From Accumulibacter sp. (lineage in GTDB: Bacteria > Pseudomonadota > Gammaproteobacteria > Burkholderiales > Rhodocyclaceae): a DNA stretch of 9,015 bases. Each line of letters starts with the position of its first letter. Position 1 is the first letter of the stretch. Shown here piece by piece: positions 5,555 to 9,015 of this stretch. The notes below the pieces were generated by a model. The model had not been told where the DNA came from. It worked only from the letters and a program-made list of their open reading frames with translations, and did not search any database. Location: the NCBI GenBank assembly GCA_031274075.1, contig JAISQQ010000185.1, forward strand, positions 1 through 9,015, in the 5' to 3' direction. A program made the translations under genes and the position numbers.

Positions 5555-6604
5555 TCACAATGTCCCCAGGAATTCAATCAGGCGGGATTTCCAGAGCTTG
5601 GCGTCCATGACCGTGCCGTGTCCCGCGGTCGTCGCGCTTCCGGGGATCAGATAGAGGGAAGCTTTCGGGATTTTCTTGACCGCGTTTTCGGTCAAGCCGC
5701 TCTCCGGCGGATTGCGCTCGTCGTCCGCGGAATTGATCACCAGGACCCGCGCTTTTATGTTGCCGAGTTTCGGCTCCGGATCGTAATCACGGGAAGAATC
5801 CCATTGGTACAGAAAGTCGTTGGCATCCAGCTTGGTCGGGTTGGCGAGCATCGACGCGTAAAGCTGATCCGCCTTTTCCCTCGTCGGCGCCTTGGCCTGG
5901 TAGGCCAGGTTGCCGCCGTTCGTAGCCATGCCGTAATAGACGTTGATCTGGCGGAAATACTGGGGCTGTTCGGTATATTCTCCATTCTTCCATGCCGGAT
6001 CATTGCGCACCGCGTCGGTGATCATGCGCCGCAGCATCCAGTTGCGGCTGGCCATCGCGGTGGGCTGGGACGCCATGGGCACCACGGCATCCATGAAATC
6101 GGGGTAGCTGACCGCCCAGAGCCAGGTCTGCATCCCGCCCATGGAATTACCGACGATGATGCGCAGATGCTTGACGTTCAAACCCTCGGTGAGCAGCCGG
6201 TACTGGCCCAGAACCATGTCGTCATAGTTGTAGAGCGGAAATTTCCCCTTGAGGCCGTCAGAAGGTTTTGTCGATTTCCCGGTGCCGATCGCGTCGGGGA
6301 GGATGATGAAATACTTTGCGGTGTCCAGCGGCTGTCCCGGCCCGAAGAGTTCCTCGGCGAACGAGGCGCGCAGCATGGCCTGCCCCGACCCGGCCGTCCC
6401 GTGAAGTATCAGTACCGCGGGATTTTGCGCATTCCCCAGCGTGAGGTAGTTGATCCTGACCTCGGGCAGGACTTCTCCGGTGTGGAATTTGAAATCCTTC
6501 AGCACGAAGGAAGCTTCCCTGGGTTCCGGGTAACTGGCGGCGCCCGCCGAAGTGGCTCCTGTCAAGCTCATTGCCAACAACAATGAAAAAAATATTCTGC
6601 TCAT
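5555..6604 (-). CDS. Secreted alpha/beta hydrolase, MetX-like fold
   Basis: This is 349 residues from the ATG at 6604, which has GGGAG 6 bases upstream; the in-frame start at 6652 would put 16 residues before the signal peptide and is rejected. Residues 1-23 form a Sec signal peptide (MSRIFFSLLLAMSLTG, then AGAA), so the enzyme is probably periplasmic or exported. Catalytic features of the alpha/beta hydrolase fold: oxyanion segment HGTAGSG (68-74), nucleophile elbow GNSMGGM with Ser154, acid Asp294 or Asp295 in SADDERNP, and His329 in AGHGT. GNSMGGMQ followed by W and YPD resembles homoserine O-acetyltransferase (MetX), yet the signal peptide argues against methionine biosynthesis. An ester or amide substrate is likely but unidentified. 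The gene is less GC-rich than its neighbours (31 of 60 bases at 5761-5820, against 40 of 60 in rluA at 5041-5100) and is bracketed by elements C and D, which may hint at separate acquisition. Confidence 0.85.
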   Translation of the reverse strand: MSRIFFSLLLAMSLTGATSAGAASYPEPREASFVLKDFKFHTGEVLPEVRINYLTLGNAQNPAVLILHGTAGSGQAMLRASFAEELFGPGQPLDTAKYFIILPDAIGTGKSTKPSDGLKGKFPLYNYDDMVLGQYRLLTEGLNVKHLRIIVGNSMGGMQTWLWAVSYPDFMDAVVPMASQPTAMASRNWMLRRMITDAVRNDPAWKNGEYTEQPQYFRQINVYYGMATNGGNLAYQAKAPTREKADQLYASMLANPTKLDANDFLYQWDSSRDYDPEPKLGNIKARVLVINSADDERNPPESGLTENAVKKIPKASLYLIPGSATTAGHGTVMDAKLWKSRLIEFLGTL

Positions 6605-6638
6605 GATGTTCTCCCTGAAAGACCACAATATGATTATC

Positions 6639-6703
6639 CTGAATGACGACATTCAGTGCCAAGACCGCGAATTAGTCTAAGTCCATGTTTTTTTTCCTGT
6701 CAA
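6639..6703 (-). promoter_or_regulatory. Candidate sigma70 promoter and operator-like palindrome of the hydrolase gene
   Basis: On the minus strand a perfect -35 TTGACA (6703-6698) is followed after 18 bases by TAGACT (6679-6674), which matches the -10 consensus at four of six positions. Transcription would then start near 6667. Between that point and the ATG at 6604 lies a perfect 7-base inverted repeat, CTGAATG (6639-6645) and CATTCAG (6650-6656), spaced by 4 bases, which could be an operator or a leader hairpin. An A-rich spacer between the hexamers adds intrinsic curvature. Confidence 0.55.
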
Positions 6704-6724
6704 GAAAAATCACCCGCAAGCGAA

Positions 6725-6815
6725 GATCAGGTGACAGGTAACAGGTGTCGGGTGACAGGGTTTACCGGCGCGAAGCGCCGCAAGTTACTGACACCTGCCA
6801 CCTGTCACCTGATCC
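6725..6815 (+). repeat. Heptad-armed palindromic element, copy D (CAGGTGA subtype)
   Basis: The left arm units are CAGGTGA (6728), CAGGTAA, CAGGTGT, CGGGTGA and CAGGGTT (ending 6762), then TACC. The hairpin is GGCGC (6767-6771), loop GAA, GCGCC (6775-6779), followed by GCAAGTTA. The right arm is CTGACAC (6788), CTGCCAC, CTGTCAC and CTGATCC, possibly with one more degenerate unit to 6822. Outer ends GATCAGGTGACAGGT and ACCTGTCACCTGATC are complementary. By its ACC and GCAA flanks it has the same orientation as copy C, but the loop triplet is inverted. It lies 14 bases beyond the chemoreceptor stop codon. Confidence 0.85.
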
Positions 6816-6829
6816 CTGCCCCCCGAACC

Positions 6830-8863
6830 TCACAGCCGGAAACGGCCGACCTCGCTTTCCAGGGTCTCGGCCAGGCTGGAAAGCTGGCTGGCGTTGTCGC
6901 TGACGTTGGAGGCGACGCCTTCCGTCTCCTCGGCCACCTGGGCGGCCGCTTCCACGCGCTGGGAGATGTTCTGGGCCGAGGCGGATTGCTCGCCGACCGC
7001 GTCGGCGATGCTGCGCACCGAGGCCGCGATCTGTTGCGTGACCTGGTCGATTTTCTCCAACGCCGCTTCCGCGCTGGAACTGGCCACGCCGCCCTGGCGC
7101 GCTTCCTGCGCCGCGTTGCCGATCGCCTGCTGCACCCCGGCCACGCCGCCGCTCACCTGCCCCAGGATCTTGCCGATCTCGCCGGCGGAGGTGGCCGACT
7201 GTTCCGCGAGCTTGCGCACTTCGTCGGCGACCACGGCGAAGCCCCGCCCGACTTCGCCGGCGCGCGCCGCTTCGATCGCCGCGTTGAGCGCCAGCAGGTT
7301 GGTCTGCTCGGCGATCTGGCGGATCGCCGTCACCACCCGGCTGATCTCCGCCGAATGCGCTCCCAGGGAAGTCACTTCCTTGAGCGCGGCCCCGACCCGC
7401 TCTTCCACCTGGCGCATGGCGTTGATCGCTTCGAGCGTCACCCGCTTGCCCTTGACCACTTCATCCACGGCGCTGGCCGCCAGGCCGTCGGTCTGCTGCG
7501 CCGAATCGGCAACGTGGTTGATCGAAACGGAAAGTTCCTCGGTGCTGGCGCTCATCTCGGTGACCGATTCGGAAAGATTGGCAATGCCGTTCTTCAATTC
7601 CCCGGCGGCGGTCGCCAGGTTGGTGGCGTTCCCTTTCAGATCGTCGGAGGATTCGCGCAAGGTGCCGACCAGCGTGGTCATCGCCGCGGCCGTGTCGTTG
7701 ACCTGTTCGGCGATCCGGTGAATCTCGTTACGCGAGCCGGAGACGACGGGAATCCGGCTTCCCAGGTTGCCGGAACCGATATCCGCGAGGCTCTTCGCGA
7801 CGCCGGCGAAAGGCCGCAGTTGCACCCGCACCAGCAGGGTGATCGCCCCCAGCAGCAGCACGGCGAAAAACGCCAGGGCCACCAGGATGATGGTGCGGAT
7901 GTTGTCGTAGGGCGCCGTGAATTCGTCCAGCCACGAGGTCGTGACCACCACCCAGTTGAGCAAGGGTTCTTCCTGGAAAACGGCGATCTTCGGACGCAGG
8001 CGGCCATCGGCGTCCGGCCATTCATAGATCATCGTGCCGTTTTTTTTCTCCAGCATATCCTCGATGACTTTCCGGTCGCGGGGATCCTCCATCTCGGAAA
8101 GGCGCTTGTCTTCCAGTTTGGGATGCAGCGCGAAACGCGCTTCCTTCTCGTCCCCGGTCGGCAGCGCCAGGATATAGGGATAACCGGTCTGCCCGACCAC
8201 GACGGGACGGAGCTTGTCCCTCAAGGCCGCCACGTTGGACGACACGTCCATGCGCAAATTCAGCGCGCCGATCACCCGCCCCGTTGCATCCTTCAAGGGC
8301 CTGATCGCCAGGGCGTACAGCTTGCCGGAACGCGCCACGGTACCGACGTAGGTCTGCCCCTGGAGCACCTGCCTGATATAAGCGTCCGTCACCGGGGTGG
8401 CCTCGCGATATCGCCCGCGCTCATCCTTCAACAGCGTGCTGGCCCGAAACATCGCCTCCCCGTCCCGGACCAGCACGGCGGGGTCCTGCCCGGGATTGAT
8501 CCGGCGATATTGCTCCAGGTACTCCGGATTGGCGTTTCCGGAGATGTCCCCGAAGGCGATTTCCGGAATTTCCCGCTCCCCTTCGCGCACCCTGTTTCCG
8601 GTCAAGTGGACCGCGGGAAGTGTTCTTTCCCACTGCTCTATCGCTCTCACCACCTGCTGCCTGAAAGTATCCTCGACGAATTCGAGCGTCCGGGTGATGA
8701 GGTTTACCTGCACTTTCAGCGAAGCCTCGGTTTCCCGCAGCGCGACGTCCCTGGTGTAATTCGAGAGGAAAATGGCCAGGATGGCGATGGCGCTCAGGCA
8801 AAGCGCCGCGATGCCCCACAGTAACTGGCGCCCCATGGGTAGTTTGAAAAATTGGGCAAGCAT
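6830..8863 (-). CDS. Methyl-accepting chemotaxis protein with Cache sensor domain
   Basis: A 677-residue inner-membrane chemoreceptor that would bind a ligand outside and control CheA via CheW. Order: a short cytoplasmic N-terminus; membrane helix 1 (about 13-34); a large periplasmic Cache-type domain (about 35-320) with [20 protein letters not shown] and NWVVVTTSW, typical of Cache_2/Cache_3 sensors; membrane helix 2 (about 322-345); HAMP (about 345-398); and a long alpha-helical signalling domain. The CheA/CheW-binding hairpin tip is strongly conserved: [19 protein letters not shown] then [16 protein letters not shown] (519-554). The C-terminus ends VGRFRL, without a CheR/CheB-tethering pentapeptide. 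The ATG at 8863 is preceded by AAGGAG (8881-8876) at a long 12-base spacing; an in-frame TGA just upstream rules out an earlier start. The ligand is unknown. Confidence 0.95.
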   Translation of the reverse strand: MLAQFFKLPMGRQLLWGIAALCLSAIAILAIFLSNYTRDVALRETEASLKVQVNLITRTLEFVEDTFRQQVVRAIEQWERTLPAVHLTGNRVREGEREIPEIAFGDISGNANPEYLEQYRRINPGQDPAVLVRDGEAMFRASTLLKDERGRYREATPVTDAYIRQVLQGQTYVGTVARSGKLYALAIRPLKDATGRVIGALNLRMDVSSNVAALRDKLRPVVVGQTGYPYILALPTGDEKEARFALHPKLEDKRLSEMEDPRDRKVIEDMLEKKNGTMIYEWPDADGRLRPKIAVFQEEPLLNWVVVTTSWLDEFTAPYDNIRTIILVALAFFAVLLLGAITLLVRVQLRPFAGVAKSLADIGSGNLGSRIPVVSGSRNEIHRIAEQVNDTAAAMTTLVGTLRESSDDLKGNATNLATAAGELKNGIANLSESVTEMSASTEELSVSINHVADSAQQTDGLAASAVDEVVKGKRVTLEAINAMRQVEERVGAALKEVTSLGAHSAEISRVVTAIRQIAEQTNLLALNAAIEAARAGEVGRGFAVVADEVRKLAEQSATSAGEIGKILGQVSGGVAGVQQAIGNAAQEARQGGVASSSAEAALEKIDQVTQQIAASVRSIADAVGEQSASAQNISQRVEAAAQVAEETEGVASNVSDNASQLSSLAETLESEVGRFRL

Positions 8864-9015
8864 GGAAAAAATTCACTCCTTCTGTAACAAAGACAAAGCA
8901 AGAAATTAGCGACAGGCATTCATGCCTGTCGGTCTAACGTGTTTTGGAAGGGGTTTGCATCCCCTCCCAAAACGGTCGCCGAAACCCCGGCCTTCAGGCC
9001 GGGGTTTGGCTCCCA
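8864..9015. other. Upstream region of chemoreceptor gene with three stem-loops
   Basis: The first 46 bases hold the chemoreceptor leader, in which I see no clear promoter. Then come three stem-loops: GACAGGCAT and ATGCCTGTC (8911-8930, effective loop TTCA); GTTTTGGAAGGGG and CCCCTCCCAAAAC (8941-8973, one mismatch, 7-base loop TTTGCAT); and AAACCCCGGCC and GGCCGGGGTTT (8982-9007, loop TTCA, perfect 11-base stem). None is followed by a T tract. The last two also share complementary GGGGTTT/AAACCCC segments, so alternative pairings are possible. They could be the end of a mobile element, a REP-type repeat cluster, or 3' structures of a gene beyond the edge. Confidence 0.6.

Noticed and set aside
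5618..6586. 322-codon plus-strand frame antisense to the hydrolase
   Set aside because: The minus strand carries a full signal peptide and catalytic triad; the plus-strand frame has no domain or ribosome site.
5555..6604. Assignment of the hydrolase as metX (homoserine O-acetyltransferase)
   Set aside because: The elbow resembles MetX, but a clear signal peptide places the enzyme outside the cytoplasm, away from its would-be substrates.
6656..8824. 722-codon plus-strand open frame antisense to the chemoreceptor
   Set aside because: It has no domain, is rich in His/Arg/Gly/Asp as expected of an antisense GC-rich frame, and starts in the spacer and runs through element D.

Overview
The window is GC-rich chromosomal DNA, probably from a betaproteobacterium. 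The Rhodocyclales fit best, judging by the style of RluA, RlmJ, the AEC carrier and the Cache chemoreceptor; this lineage call is an inference from protein character and no search was run. Nearly all of the sequence belongs to ordinary single-copy genes. There is no tRNA, rRNA, CRISPR array or intact transposase gene.

Layout, left to right: the 3' end of an RcnB-like periplasmic protein gene (+); a small secreted protein of unknown function (-); a two-gene unit read leftward, with a nitronate monooxygenase-family flavoprotein followed 12 bases later by rlmJ (23S rRNA m6A2030 methyltransferase); a 220-base divergent spacer rich in secondary structure; a divergent GTP cyclohydrolase I (folE-like, +) that meets an AEC-family permease (-) tail to tail at a shared CTAG; rluA (+), divergent from the permease; a secreted MetX-like alpha/beta hydrolase (-); a Cache-HAMP methyl-accepting chemotaxis protein (-); and, at the right edge, three consecutive stem-loops upstream of the chemoreceptor.

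The most distinctive feature is a family of four intergenic palindromic elements (about 176-278, 715-815, 5472-5552 and 6725-6815). Each has two arms made of degenerate 7-base tandem repeats around a short GC hairpin (GGCGC, TTC or GAA, GCGCC) flanked by ACC on one side and GCAA on the other. Two subtypes exist: CAGAGGA-like heptads (first two copies) and CAGGTGA-like heptads (last two). Every copy sits directly at a gene 3' end, and each subtype pair brackets one gene: the small secreted protein, and the hydrolase. In two places the element has become coding sequence, supplying the C-terminal tails and stop codons of RlmJ and of the small protein.

The genes do not form one pathway. rlmJ and rluA both act on rRNA (RluA also on tRNA), folE is a pterin-type enzyme, and the rest concern transport, surface or periplasmic functions and chemotaxis. 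A second notable point is the folE-like protein: it keeps the zinc ligands of GTP cyclohydrolase I but lacks several residues that are near-invariant in E. coli-type enzymes, including the equivalent of catalytic His179.
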